This document shows positions 25,001 to 37,489 of a stretch of 64,000 bases of DNA, piece by piece. Source of the stretch: Warburgia ugandensis (Eukaryota > Streptophyta > Magnoliopsida > Canellales > Canellaceae); contig CP141130.1 of NCBI GenBank assembly GCA_035236585.1, positions 74,719,944 to 74,783,943 on the forward strand, given 5' to 3'. The notes beneath the pieces are model-generated. The model did no database searches. It was not told the DNA's origin and saw only the letters and a program-made list of their open reading frames with translations. Position 1 is the first letter of the stretch, and each line of letters starts with the position of its first letter. Both the position numbers and the translations under genes were made by a program.

Positions 25001-27855
25001 GGAATGGATGGTGGGGATCCACTCACCATGAAGTAGGATCCCCAGAATGTTAATTTTTAAACTTGAGGTCCTTAAGTGAGACTTTTAGCAAATATCAAGG
25101 TACTAAGGTGCAATTTTTCTATAAAACTCTGATATAATTCAAGCAGAGTTTGTCATATAGAGCAACAGATTATGTGAAAACTCAACCTGTATCTTACTGT
25201 AATAATTTGCAACAAAAACAAACACACTATTTTCTTTTATTTTTTGATACAAGGGAAGAATGACAAAGCAAGTTACTCACAAATCTGCTCTTCTAATTCT
25301 AATTCCCAATTGAAGGGGTGGAAAAGAGGAGACTTGAACTTGCAATAAGCATATTCCAAATGAGACATAATTCTCATCAAACGTGTGACTCAACTCAAAA
25401 TCTCATTTGAGTAGACTTGTTGTATAACTAAAATACTTTGTTATGCTAGGATTTGATCCCAAGAGCTCTAAATCAACAAAAAGACATCCTAACCAACTCT
25501 CCTAACCTTTATTCATGCATATAGAGTGAAAATTTTATATATAAACAAATTAATATCAAAAAGCTCACTCGAGTATTTTTGGGTCACCTATGACACTAGG
25601 AGTCTCTTAGCTGGTTGTGCATGAGTGTATGTAACTTTATAAAGAGGATATTTTGAGCCACTCATAAGTTGTTTCAAGTTAACTCAACTTATCTTAGTTT
25701 CGACTCTAGTTTTTGAGTTTTTAAACTATGAGGTGAGATGTCCACCAGCTATAAATGTTAGCAAAAGAAATAAACATACTATTTGGGCTCCTTTTGATCC
25801 CTTGCCTCGCCATTGATAATGTAGAAACACTTAGTTTTGGGTCTTTTAGAGCTAATCTAGAGAGAAAAAATGCACAAAGAGAAGCAAGGGAAATTGCCAT
25901 CCTCCTATAAATATTTTCTCCTGTATCGCCAGTGAGGATGGCACTTCTTCTAGTTCTGGAACTACGTCAACTTTATAATCACGATGTTAGCAGAATACGG
26001 GCGGCAGATTGACGCCCAATTTGGTGACTTGTTGGACACTGCAAAAACACCACAGCAACGTTATTTTCTTAGGAGAATATAAATACCCAATATGGGATTT
26101 GATTCCTATGGTGGAATATCTCGATATAGGGAGTTTTGCCTCAAGAGATATATAAACTGATACACGTCCTAACACGGCAAAGATATTCATGCAATTCACC
26201 ACGCCTCACTGCCGTGTCATATATCCTTTCCTTCTCTTTTTGTTAGAACAAAAGGATGCACGTAAGGAAAATCATAACAAAAGCTTGTGTCCTTGCATTC
26301 TCTTGCTAACTCAAATGACATGCCAATCTATGGAGGATTGTGTTACCAACTTGTCCCCCAGAAATGCCTTAAGCAAGCACGCCCTTAGGCAGTTTAAGCT
26401 TGGGTTTAAAGTTAGTAGTTTCTATATTTCATAGTAAAGGAAGATTTCTGGAAAAATGGAACTCCCTGATCAGAAGATCACTCTGATCAAATTCCAACCA
26501 TAAAGTTAGTGGGAAAAGAAAAAAGAAGAGAAGAAGAAAACGAGATTACTAGCTTGTAATTTTGATTACAGATAACATTTACATATGGAATTTGAGGATG
26601 TTTTTCAGCTTAATTCCATTGGTTGAACTCACCTTTTATGCTTTTATGCGCAGTCAAAAGCTTTTGTTGCTTGATCTGCCAGCGACATGATCACCATTGA
26701 TAAACCTATCCCATTGGCTTCAGTTGCCATCATATGAGTGGCCATCGCTGGAGCACTCACCCAGCACAACTTGGCTAAAGGTGTTACCATAATTATGTAA
26801 GAGATAAGGCCACTTTGATCAATTTGAAGACAGAAAACAAGAAACCCATGTTTTCTGAGCATATCAGCTTTTTATGAGTGGCCTGTACTGTTAAAGCTCT
26901 ACAAACTTTAACTCACTTTCATTAGAGATGAATCCTCGCTGCCTTGTCAAAGTGGACTTGAAAAGACTTCTCGTCACTTTGCAACTGTAAACTCAACAGC
27001 TAAAAGAAAATGCAGGCCCCAGATCTTTGGTGCTCCAATATTTGGCTGCTCCTGGAAAATCTTCTCCATTGAATGATCTTAACCCTCAAATTTGTCAAGG
27101 TTTTATTACATCTTAATTTGCCGCACCTTGTTTCTTAACTTTTTCACCTGAGTATACTAGTGGTTAAGATTACCACTGATGCTGACAAGTTGTTGGTCCG
27201 TGGCCCATCTAATCTAAGACATGATTCCCAAGATGAATGATCTGGATCACTAAACATCTGGACCCACTTGATTTTAAACAGCAATACATGAAAGCTAACA
27301 GCGGGAGCAATCAAGTACAACTGCAGTACAAATTGAGCAGTGAACTACAAGCACAATCTCAGCAACCCTATCTCTTATAGGGCCGATCCGGTAATTTTAT
27401 AGGCTCCTACTTTCCTCCTGAATATTTGGGAAACCCTTATCCTTCAGGAAAGATCATCAGCCTGAGTTGGGTGTATTCACCCCAAAAAACTTAGGCATGG
27501 CACCCATGTTGGTATATACTATATTTGGCAAGAGTAGCAGCCAATCAGTGCAAGGAAGAATGCATGGTGCATAATCACAGGGTGCCAATACCAAAATGAT
27601 CATTCCAATCTGTTGCACACTTTCATCAATGTTGCTTAAAAACTATATCAGAATGATATCATAACCAGTTTTGGAATTGCTTGGAAGGGAATCAAGACTG
27701 TTTACTTGTTATCTGTCTTTTCTTGCGTTTATTAAAATTCTGTTTTCAGCTTTTGTGTCTACTTGCATCTGGGAGCATTCATCAATCTCGTGTCCCCATT
27801 AGCAATAAATCATAATCATTCTACTTGTCAGCATTCTTTCCCACTTGTTGTTTCA
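22063..27855. other. Intergenic spacer between PP2C and SCPL genes
   Basis: Nearly 6 kb with no gene I can support. At about 23640-23797 the minus strand has a GGGATGGCAATGGGATGG start followed by GGGTTGGGTGGG-like DNA, resembling the end of a hAT-like element, with no partner end found. A TATATAAAAGGG followed by CT-rich DNA at about 23396-23430 could be the R region of a decayed LTR, but no LTR ends are clear. The minus-strand frame 26644-26862 (72 aa) is open but unrecognised. Confidence 0.4.
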
Positions 27856-27865
27856 TATATAAATA
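27856..27865 (+). promoter_or_regulatory. TATA box candidate of the SCPL gene
   Basis: TATATAAATA sits 70 bp upstream of the start codon, so a transcript starting about 30 bp downstream would have a leader of roughly 40-50 nt. Spacing fits a plant TATA promoter; it is not tested. Confidence 0.55.
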
Positions 27866-27934
27866 CAGAATATCAGATGAGATGACCCCAAAAGGGCCTT
27901 CCATTCACTCGTTGACCCATTGCAGAGCTGAGTC

Positions 27935-30900
27935 ATGTCTCAGTTCATCTATATTCTCATTTGCATCCTGTTTCTCAGTATCTTTCTAGTTTCCGAAGCA
28001 GCTCCTGAAAGTGCACTTGTAACACACCTTCCTGGCTTTAGTGGCACTCTCCCATCCAAACACTATGCTGGGTAAGTCATGTCTTTGACTTCTTTTCTTT
28101 GCTAGTTCTTTTTGGTCATTTCTAGATGCTTTACGACTACTTGCTCTGCACTGTTTGATTAGCTTACTTGAAATTTGTTGGCATTTTGTTATCTGGATTG
28201 ACTTCCTATTCTGGTTACATTTGATTTCTAGCAGCTTTAGCTTACTTGATACTTTGGGCTTTTTGTGATATTGGGATTGAAGGTATGTGACCATCGATGA
28301 GAGTCATGGAAAGAATCTCTTTTACTATTTTGTTGTTTCGGAACGGAATCCGTCGAAGGACCCTGTTGTTCTCTGGCTAAATGGTGGACCGGGCTGCTCT
28401 AGCTTTGATGGGTTCATCTATGAGCATGGTACTAAACCTTGGTTTCTTTTCATACATAGTTACTGGGTTGTTAACTTTGTGGTGCAATTATTTTGTATGC
28501 TTGGGTAAGTACTTGATTTCCTTACAAATGCTTGAGAATTAGAATGTTTTCTGTTGGTGATTTTATTGTGGGTCGTTTCCAAAATCAGTGCTTCTTATGA
28601 GTTTGTTAAGACCCTCTTTGGATTAGTCTGAATTGCAGGTACTCTTATTTTGAGATAGGAGAGCCACCATGTTTTCTTTTTCGAAATGGAAAGAGCTGCC
28701 AGAACTAGGATTTTGTTGTTGGAAGTAATCTCAGTTTTATGCATATCAAAGTATTCAATTCTTGTTACCTCTTTCCCTGTTTAGAGAGTAACTAAATCTG
28801 CGAATTCAAATAAACCAGTGACATTCTTCATGTGATCACTTGTATATATTTGGCATTTTGATCATTTCTTTTGAAAATGAAATGGAAGGTTTTTGATAAA
28901 TTCTTTGAACTGGAATTTTTCTTCTGGTCATGAAAAACTGGACCTTCCCTTTAGGAAACCTCTTGGAAAATATGTTATGTTCTTTAATGCTTCGTGTTGT
29001 TTTACTAGGTCATTCAGTCTGCACTTCTATGTGGATCTGTTAGTGATCTAACTTTCTGCCGAATATGCAGGACCCTTCAATTTTCAATCAGGAGGAAACT
29101 CTGATACCCTCCCACAGTTGCATCTCAATCCATACAGCTGGTCTAAGGTAAATTTCCTTACTCAAAGTCATCCTTGTTGACCATTACACCATGAATCTAC
29201 AGCCAATGGTTGATTTAGTATGGGTGCGTATGATGATACAAAATACTCAAAGAAAGTATTAACTAGAATCTTCATTGTTTTTTCCTCCCATGTCAATTCG
29301 ATATAATACAAGTTCATAAAATGGTTGCAATTTTGCATTTCAGGTTTCAAGTATCATCTATTTGGATTCTCCTGCTGGAGTTGGATTATCATATTCAAAG
29401 AATAAAAATGACTATAATACCGGAGATCTGAAAACTGCATCTGATTCACACACATTTCTTCTAAAGGTATCTTAAGATAAAATTGCAAATAGTTAATGCT
29501 GATGAACATCAGAAATTACTTATGCCAGAAATTTATACTACTATAGCTTAAGATGTAACTTCTTCTATGATGCCTGGTGAATTCACGTGATTGAATAAAC
29601 TATTGTGACCTTGCAACTTGAGCACAATAATACTCTTTGTTCCTATTTTCTTTTCAAGCAGTGGTTTCAGCTGTATCCAGAGTTCCTTGCAAACCCATTC
29701 TATATTACTGGGGAATCATATGCTGGAGTTTATGTGCCAACTCTTTCTTATGAAGTTGCTAAAGGTATTTACCATTTTAGTGACTTGATGAGATCCCTGA
29801 TGTTGTAATGAAATTTTTTACCATAATTTAAGCTTTCTCCCAGGTATTGAAGCTGGCCTCAAGCCTATTCTCAATTTCAAGGTCAGAATTTTTGCTTATT
29901 TGTGAATGATCTGTAGTATAAAATTACAAATTTGTCACTAGTGGTTTTCTTCTCAATTTAAATTGCATTTACTGTGGTCTAGGGTTACATGGTGGGGAAT
30001 GGAGTCACCGACACTGTATTTGATGGCAATGCTCTTGTACCATTTGCTCATGGAATGGGCCTAATATCTGATGATCTTTTTGAGGTAGGTAACTCACTCG
30101 CAGCTGGTAATATTATATTTTCCATTTTGAAACTATTTGCTAGCATCTAGAGTTAACAAACTGACTGGTAGACATTTTGCATTTCGTTCTTAGTTACTCA
30201 CAAAAAATATATCCATCTTTCTGATATTCGTTCTGTTTGAGATGTGGAGAACCATAACCAGAGGATACTTTTTCTTCAGTCGTCTCATTTTATGTTTTTT
30301 TCTTATGGATTTTAGTAAAATGTAATGCCTTGTGAGATTGGTACATACTGCAGGAGGTCAATTCTGCCTGTCAAGGTAAGTACTGGAATCCAACCGATGA
30401 CAGCTGTGAGAGCAAACTAGGCAAGGTTGATAAGGTAGGTGGCTGTCTACTATATATATTCGTCAATAAAATTTTTTGCCTCTCCTCAATATATTAAGCT
30501 CTTCAGAGTTGATCTTCTTCCAGGAAATCAGCGATCTGAACATGTATGACATCCTTGAGCCCTGTTACCATAGCCTGGAACCAAGAAGTGTTATAACTGG
30601 TAACAGCAGGTTGCCATCTAGTTTTAGGCAGTTAGGGGAAACAGGGAGGCCTCTTCCTGTGAGGAAAAGGATGTTTGGACGTTCTTGGCCTCTTAGAGCT
30701 CCAGTAAGAGATGGGAGGGTTCCAACTTGGCCAGAGTTAGGGAGCAACTCAGTTCCTTGCACTGTAAGTATTCAAAATGAAGTTCTTTAAAGAATTCTCT
30801 TACAGTAAGCTGAATCACTTGATATGGATATGTTTTTCTCAATTAATCACATGCATATTTACTTGCAAAGGAGCTAAATAGACCTAATATTGCTTCATGA

Positions 30901-33900
30901 TTTGTTTTTTGATTACTTGCTTTCTTTCTTCTTTTTTTCTTGAGAGTTACAGACGCGCATACACCTATGCACAGTCTTGAACCCTGGTGACCAGGTGAGA
31001 GACTCCTCACTGCGCCACTGCACTGGGAGTTGAAGAGGCCTTTTTAAAAAGAGCTAGGCATAAATTTGTCTAGTCTTGCATACCAAAAATGTCAAAGAAA
31101 TTCTCTGATTACATGAAACTGAATTTAAGCGGAAAGCACTTCAAATTTATACAGTTGCTTTATTACTTGGCCTCTTTACTCTTTGCTGCTTCCTTCAACC
31201 ATGGCACTGCTTTATGTATCAAGAATTTGTCATTGTTACATGATGGGGGATGTTTGGGTCACCACTTGCACTGACATTATATCCATTCATATCTATCTGT
31301 ACATTAATATATCACTTTTCTCATCTTCTATACATGATACTGATGATGCACTTGAAGATATCTGTATAAACATCTAGTATACCTCCATATGAAATGTAAA
31401 CTATCATCTGTATCTCCTGTAATTTATAAGTTGATTCTATGGGTATAATAATAATAAGCATAAAGTGAGTACTGGGGTATAATTTTATGTGCTAATGACA
31501 CAAGAAAGACATACCTTGTGAACATAGGTCTAATATCATCAAATGTATATATTCATTCTTTCCTCCTCCATGCTTATTCATTCAATTTATCAAACAAATT
31601 TCCATCAGGTTACATCATTTAATTAACAAATCTTATTAGTACTCTCATATCTCCAAAACTCCCTTCAGACTGGACATGGTATCAGAGAGACTGTGAAACT
31701 TAAAGTCTCCTATTTGATCTACTCCTCTTTCTCTCAACAAAGTCTGCTGGAAACTTTAATGCAGGTTCTGAATGAAAAATCAAAGAAAATTATATAATAA
31801 CGAACAGAAAATGTAACTACAAGTTTAAAGTCGAGCTACTAGGAGCAACATATGCTTATTGAACTCAGAAAATTTTAGCAAATTATTTAGAAATCTGAAA
31901 ATAAAGCCTATTACTCGAAACCCCTCTTACATCTCGATTCTTTTACCAGTATATCGCGTATAATCATTCTTGTTAAAATAATAAAATTTAGAGAACTATA
32001 TTCAAGACCATGCAACCCTATCTAGATCAGTTCATCTTTTATCAGTGACCAATACAACTGTTTCTTGTGATTGGAAGATCTCAATGAGAAGCAGTACTAA
32101 AACTCATAAGTCCAATTATATTCCAACATAACCATTTCCAAATCCATGAAGAGGTTTAACAAAACTAAAAGGAACCTGCAAGTTCAAAGTGTGAACTTTG
32201 TTCCTCTCCGCAAGGAATGTGTGCCTGGGTGGTACCGTTTGGGTTCAAAAGGAACAGAAAAAAGAAAAGGAAAAATAGCACCTTGAAAATAACCTGTATA
32301 CAGATGAAAAGGGGTTGATGAATCAATCTGAAGAACTCTTATAATTGCATCATGTAGTATTCACTATGATGAATGCGGGAGGCTTTCTTTCTCTTAGTCA
32401 TATACTTTCTTGTTGAAACTTGCGTCCGGCAGATCTTCAAGGTATTAGATTATCACATCTGGTAAATGGTCTCACATTCAGTTGTTGCTTCCTTTTTGGC
32501 TTTTCATTGCAAACAATCTGGTTAATGTCCAAAATAATATAGGATGATGAAATTGCCTCATCATGGCTGAACAATGCATCAGTGAGGGCTGCAATTCATG
32601 CTCAACAGGTAGATGAAATGATTTCTAATATATCTTTGGTTCTTGATAAGTCATCTGGGAGCAATTAATTTGATCCCTCCATCTCTCTCATTCCAGGAAA
32701 ATGTGGTGGGGAGTTGGGATTTGTGTACCGGCAGAATTTTTTTTATGCATGATGCTGGAAGCATGATAAAGTATCACAAGAACCTCACAGCTAAAGGATA
32801 TCGTGCTCTTATATTCAGGTACCTACTCTAGCCACAACCATATGCATTCTTTCTTGTGTAACACTAGTGCTTTGTTTTGTATCTTTTCCTTTCCTGGTTG
32901 CATGTGAGGAACTTAACAATAAATGGGACATTTGGTGAGAGAACACATGTCATGCATGAGATGAAGATAAATTGGATCCTAATGTAAATGGCAGGAGGAA
33001 CCTTCCTATCCTGTCAAACAACCAAAGGTAGCTTCTAATAACATATTGCAAAATGCAACCTAATAGCTCTGCTACTGATTTGCTTCTTAGAGTGATGGTT
33101 GTTTCCCAAGAGGAGCATCGGCGCAACGGTAAAAGTTGTTGTCGTGTGACTTTGAGGCAGCCTCTTACAAAATGCAAGGTAAGGCTGTGTACTTTAGGCC
33201 CTTGTGGTCCGCCCCTTCCCTGGACCCTGCATAGGCGGGAGCTTCGTGCACCGGGTCTGCCCTTTTAGTGATGGTTGTTTTCATCATGTCGGCAAATTCT
33301 AATAAACGTAATAGCTACATCACTGATTTGCTTCCAACATACTAGTCTCATGAACCTTCTATCCATTTGATACTTCTTACGCATCCACATAGCCGTAATG
33401 CACTATGCAAACCACTACTTGAACTGTTCCAAATGTGCAACCAGTTCCATACATGATTGCGTGTAACGTCAGAATAGTAAGCTTCAACCCTATCATCTGT
33501 GCTAGTTTTGTAGTTATGAATTGAATCAATAGAACTGAAAAATCACTGTCATAGTTTCTCAAAGTACACCAGAATGCATTCCATAGGTCCAATATTGCAC
33601 CTAACTTGCGAAGACCACACCACAGGTTGCTATTTGTTGACTCTTTGTCAATCCACCTATAACCTAGTTATAGAGCTCTGTAATAGCAATGCATTCATAT
33701 ATACAGAAAAATGTGTCTTTGGTCACTCATGAAATCGAAGGGGAGCCTTGGCGCAACAGTAAAAGTTGTCGTCATGTGACCTTAAGGTCACACGTTCAAG
33801 GCGTGGAATCAGCCTCTTGCAAAATGCAAGGTAAGGCTGCCTACAATAGGCCTTTGTGGTCCGCCCCTTCCCCGGACCCCGCATAGGCGGGAGCTTCGTG

Positions 33901-35081
33901 CACCGCGGCTGCCCTTTTGGTCTCTCATGAAATCATTGTGAAGAAGCGTTTAGGTGAACACAGTGCCTTGGTTTGTTTATATTCTCTGAATGATCTCTAT
34001 TGTTTACTGCCTGGCAGTGGTGACCATGATATGTGTGTACCTTTTACTGGGAGCGAAGCATGGACTAGATCTATGGGATATGGCGTCATTGATGAATGGA
34101 GGCCCTGGTTTTTCAATGAACAAGTTGCCGGGTAATATTATCTTGCTTTCTCATTCCAAATGTATCCACTTAAGCAATATTTTCAAATGCCTTGACTCGA
34201 TGCTTGACGCCCACAAGTTGACCTGCTTTAGCCCCCTCCACATTTATCCTTTGGTGAACCTAGAAGACATATTTTGTGACAAGAGTAGCAGCCCCTACTG
34301 AGCCATCAACTCCCTTTGCCACTGGCTGCCTTTTTGTTCGGCACCCACTTTTTGAGATGCAAAGGGGAGCCTTGGCGCAATGGTAAAAGTTATTGTCGTG
34401 TGACCTTCAGGTCACGGGTTCAAGGCATGGAGACAGCCTGTTGCAAAAATGCAAGGTAAGGCTGCCTACTATAGGCCCTTGCGGCCCGCCCCTTCTCCGG
34501 ACCCTGCATAGGTGGGAGCTTTATCTCTTCCATGAAAGAAAACACGAGGAAATGAGGAGGCACTTTCCTCCCTCTTTCATGTTGGTGGTCATGCAAAGGA
34601 TTTATAACATCCAAAAACAACCTCTCCAAGTCAATACTGAATCAACCAGCCATGTTGGATTTTTTGTATCCTTATATAAATGAATTCTGTATCTCAAATT
34701 ACTTATGCTATACCCAGATATATTTACAGTTGGATTTTGCAGGTACCTTCAAGCCTACGCACACAACCTGACATTCCTCACCATAAAGGTTACCACACAA
34801 CCTCCTCACATTTACTTGGTCTATATGAAACAGTAGAAAACACTACACACAAACAGACACAGGAGGAACAGCCCTTTAGGCCTTTTTTGTGGCTCCTAGG
34901 TTCCCCATTTTGCTTCTTTGTTCAATCTATGCATTTATTTACTTATTTACCATGTACTGATTTTCATTTTTCCATTTTGGGTGAATGGATTTTGTAGGGG
35001 GCAGGACATACAGTCCCTGAGTACAAACCAAGAGAGGCTTTGGCATTTTATAGCCGCTGGTTAACAGGAGAATCCATTTGA
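27935..35081 (+). CDS. Serine carboxypeptidase-like protein, SCPL20 type, 14 exons, 492 aa
   Basis: Secreted or vacuolar S10-family peptidase (or peptidase-derived acyltransferase). Exons: 27935-28071, 28283-28428, 29071-29147, 29344-29466, 29662-29764, 29844-29881, 29983-30084, 30354-30434, 30524-30763, 32543-32608, 32697-32818, 34018-34131, 34743-34788 and 34998-35081. All have GT..AG borders and matching phases. Residues 1-22 are a hydrophobic signal peptide ending VSEA. The oxyanion-hole motif NGGPGCSS is at 79-86. The triad is Ser180 in GESYAG, Asp414 in SGDHD and His469 in [10 protein letters not shown]-glycosylation sequons lie at Asn360, Asn400 and Asn458. The linker at about 290-340, with [15 protein letters not shown], matches the SCPL20 type. 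The match is end to end with what I recall of Arabidopsis At4g12910 (497 aa). The intact triad fits an active enzyme; the natural substrate cannot be told. Introns 11 and 12 hold three Au SINEs. Confidence 0.95.
30946..31030 (-). mobile_element. tRNA-derived SINE fragment (not Au) in SCPL intron 9
   Basis: On the minus strand CAGTGGCGCAGTGAGGAG resembles a Pol III A box, and AGGGTTCAAGACTGTG a B box at proper distance, followed by GCATAGGTGTATGCGCGTCTG and an A-rich tail (T-rich on +, about 30905-30945). It differs from the Au family in sequence and in its A-rich instead of T-rich tail. Confidence 0.55.
31677..31687 (+). mobile_element. Primer-binding-site-like sequence, possible copia LTR relic, SCPL intron 9
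   Basis: TGGTATCAGAG directly after ..GGACA matches the first 11 bases of the initiator-Met-tRNA primer-binding site that follows plant copia LTRs, which end in CA. Upstream pyrimidine-rich DNA would suit an LTR 3' part, but the LTR start was not found and no coding remnant follows clearly. Confidence 0.3.
33105..33266 (+). mobile_element. Au SINE lacking the B box, SCPL intron 11
   Basis: Flanked by a perfect 14-bp duplication AGTGATGGTTGTTT at 33091-33104 and 33267-33280. The head GGAGCATCGGCGCAACGG and the end GGCGGGAGCTTCGTGCACCG are present. The block from the GGTCACGGGTTCAAGGCG B box to the following GGAAACA is missing, so the sequence runs from GACTTTGAGG straight into CAGCCTC. The first bases of the head are also altered. 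Confidence 0.93.
33737..33915 (+). mobile_element. Au SINE, full length, SCPL intron 11
   Basis: Complete copy with A box (TTGGCGCAACAGTAAAAG), B box (GGTCACACGTTCAAGGCG) and the terminal CACCGCGGCTGCCC plus short T tail. A 19-bp target duplication with one mismatch (TTTGGTCACTCATGAAATC and TTTGGTCTCTCATGAAATC) lies at 33718-33736 and 33916-33934. Confidence 0.96.
34362..34522 (+). mobile_element. Au SINE, 3' shortened, SCPL intron 12
   Basis: Intact head and B box (GGTCACGGGTTCAAGGCA). The body runs to CATAGGTGGGAGCTTT, after which the usual CGTGCACCGGGCTGCCC end is absent. No target duplication was identified. Confidence 0.92.
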
Positions 35082-35327
35082 TCGATTGGTATCTGATATA
35101 CTTTCCTTGAAGGGGATATAGACACGACAACATCATATTTGTAGGATATATCTACTATTTGTATGAATACTTCACGACTGAGTATGTTATGGTGAAAGTC
35201 GTGCCAGAAAGTACTGCAGTTATTATACAAAAGAAAGTGGTTACAAATGTTGTAGAATGCTACTTTCTCTGTTTTGAAGAATTATGTGATGGTTGTTTGC
35301 TCGACCCATTAGCATGTGACAGCTAAA

Positions 35328-35445
35328 AGCGCAGCCCAGTGCATGGAACTTGCACTTACGTAGGGTCTGGGGAAGGGGCAAACTACGAAGGGTTTATAGT
35401 ACGTAGTTTTATTTTATATTTTTGCAAGAGACTGTTTTTGTATTT
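35328..35445 (-). mobile_element. Au SINE, decayed 3' half, just 3' of the SCPL gene
   Basis: Matches from the GGGCTGCGC-like end to TTGCAAGAGACTG on the minus strand; the tRNA-like head is lost or unrecognisable. It begins about 250 bp after the SCPL stop codon and may lie in or near the 3' UTR. Confidence 0.75.
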
Positions 35446-35595
35446 GTGCAAGGAAAAGTTTGACAAAGAGCATAATGACAAGCAGTTTGAACACGCCCGC
35501 GTCAATATCAACCCGCTTGATCCAAATGGGTTGATTGTGTCAGAAAATTTGGTTTAAGTATCCCTGTTTTGGGGTTGATCACTCAGCCAAGTTGG

Positions 35596-35700
35596 TTCAG
35601 TGCATCGTTTCACAGCCAAGAGGTTGTAGGTTTAGATAAGAAACATCTCATTCCATTTAGTGTGGGCATCGTGTTCATACTGGTCTAAGCTTAGGATGCT
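35596..35700 (+). mobile_element. Possible tRNA-headed SINE relic
   Basis: AAGTTGGTTCAGTGCATCG looks like a Pol III A box and GTTGTAGGTTTAGATAAG like a worn B box about 35 bp later. There is no tail or target duplication I can define. Confidence 0.3.
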
Positions 35701-35831
35701 CACATTGAAGACTGCCATGGGAAACTTCCTACATGTTGTAGAGTTAGTACATTAAGGTATCTCTAACCAGGTCATTGCTCGCTGTGGAGGGCTGGACGAA
35801 GATAGAGCAGATTTGTTTGTTAAATACATAA

Positions 35832-36011
35832 AAGGGCAGTTCCGTTGCACAAAGCTCCCTTGTATGCAGGGTCTGGGGAAGGAGCAGACCATAAGGGTCA
35901 ATAGTATGCAGCTTTACCTTGCATTTTGCAAGAGGCTGTTTCCATACCTTGAGCCCATGACCTCAAGGTCACACATGACGACAACTCTACTGCTGTGGCA
36001 AGACTCCCCTT
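35832..36011 (-). mobile_element. Au SINE, nearly full length
   Basis: Reads on the minus strand from GGGAGTCTTGCCACAG (head) through GGTCATGGGCTCAAGG (worn B box) to GGAACTGCCC. Moderately diverged from the younger copies. Confidence 0.9.
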
Positions 36012-37043
36012 CTATACTCAAGGTCACACGACACGCCTTGTTAACTACTTACTATCATCAAATAAATGAAGCCATAGAATCTAAACATCACCATTCTATT
36101 TTGGGCTATAAGGAAAACTGACCTCTTGGTGGAGACTTCCCCTGCATAAGAACAATTTGGTTGATATGGCATGAGTAATTTCTTCACATATCGGAGTTTG
36201 AATTCGAGAAGAAGTCACATAATTCAAATTAAAATAACAAAAAGTGGAGAAAATTTAAGAAGGCCGTTGAGTGACAAAAAATTCTAGCAAAAAAAGGCAA
36301 AAAGTAAAATTGCAGTTTTTTTCATTATAAAAGAAAGTAAATATTCAATTTGCTTAACAGCTAGTCAAGTAAAAAGAAATATTATTTTAGACAAAACTAA
36401 ACATATTCCAAGTCTTAGGCTTAATCACGAGGTCCGGAGCTGAAAAAATCAACGAAGGAAAAATTTAGAAAATATAGAAAGAGATAAAAAAAAATGTCTT
36501 TTGAAAAATTAGAAAATTTTTAAGAAGATAAAAGGAAATGGAGAGCCAATGACTACAGTTGCAAAGACACATACTTGAAGCTCAGGGTTAAACTGTTTGA
36601 GAAAATCCAAAAAAAAAGAAGAAAAAGACCATAAAAACACAAAGTTGTAAAATAAAAAATTTCAATAAAAATTACAAAATGTGCAGCAAAAAAATAATGA
36701 AAATCATTGTGTGTGTGTGTGTGTGTGTTTTTTTTTTTTTTAAAGATGGCTTTTAAATGAAAAATCAGGTACAAGTTAAAAAGGATGCATTTTTTAAGGC
36801 TTACACAACCAATGGAAAAGAGGATATCTTCTAAACAAAAAGAGAGTAGAATATACATTTTTGTGACTATGCTTTATATCGGGTTCAGCTCGAATGTCAA
36901 GCTTCCCACACATAACGCGAAACACCGACCCTTTTCCCTGAAATTCGGCACCTACAACGGGCCAAAATTTCTCACTCAAAAGAGTTAGACCTCGCAACTA
37001 CTGCATCACCACCGCCTTCGTATCCTTCACAATTTCAATGTTT
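36012..37043. other. AT-rich spacer with short simple repeats
   Basis: Contains a short (GT)n plus poly-T run near 36711-36742. A possible worn tRNA-like head lies near 36160-36215. No gene recognised. Confidence 0.35.
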
Positions 37044-37215
37044 AAGGCAGCTTCTGTGCACGAAGCTCTTGCTTATGTGGGGTCTGGGAAGAAGTGGATT
37101 AGAAGAGTTAATAGTAGGCAGTCTCACTTTGCATTTTGCAAGAGATTGTTTCTGCCTCTTGAATCTGTGACCTCAAAGTCACATGATGACAACTCTACTG
37201 TTGCGCTAAGGCTCC
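37044..37215 (-). mobile_element. Au SINE, diverged
   Basis: Minus-strand copy with recognisable head (GGAGCCTTAGCGCAACAG), GTCATCATGTGACTTTGAGG and 3' part. Many substitutions in the middle indicate an older insertion. Confidence 0.85.
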
Positions 37216-37337
37216 ACAATACACTCTTATAAGTAAATAAGAAATATAAGGTTTCTTTGGAGGAGCCGAAGCCTCTGTGTACACACATGGTTGAAAGGTG
37301 CAGGTGCGGCACATTTGTTTGGTCATCCAAACAAAAA

Positions 37338-37489
37338 AAGGGCAGCCCCCCAGTGCACAAAGCTCCTATGTATGCAGGGCTAGGAGAAGGGACGGACCAC
37401 AAGGGTTAGCTTGTATTTTGTAGGAGGCTGTTTCCACGCCTTGAACCTGTCACTTCAAGGTCACACGACGACAACTCAACCTCCCCTTC
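37338..37489 (-). mobile_element. Au SINE, shortened head
   Basis: Minus-strand copy with the GGGCTGCCC end, the B-box region (complement TTGAACCTGTCACTTCAAGG) and a shortened A-box region, since ACAACTCAACCTCCCC skips the usual CGCCAAGG part. It lies 123 bp from the preceding Au copy in the same orientation. Confidence 0.85.

Noticed and set aside
26644..26862. 72-aa minus-strand open frame
   Set aside because: No recognised domain, no supporting splice structure, and no neighbouring exon. It could be real but I cannot support it.
30371..30380. A GTAAG splice donor within SCPL exon 8
   Set aside because: Reading through gives [20 protein letters not shown] in frame and matches the family length; splicing here would remove conserved sequence.
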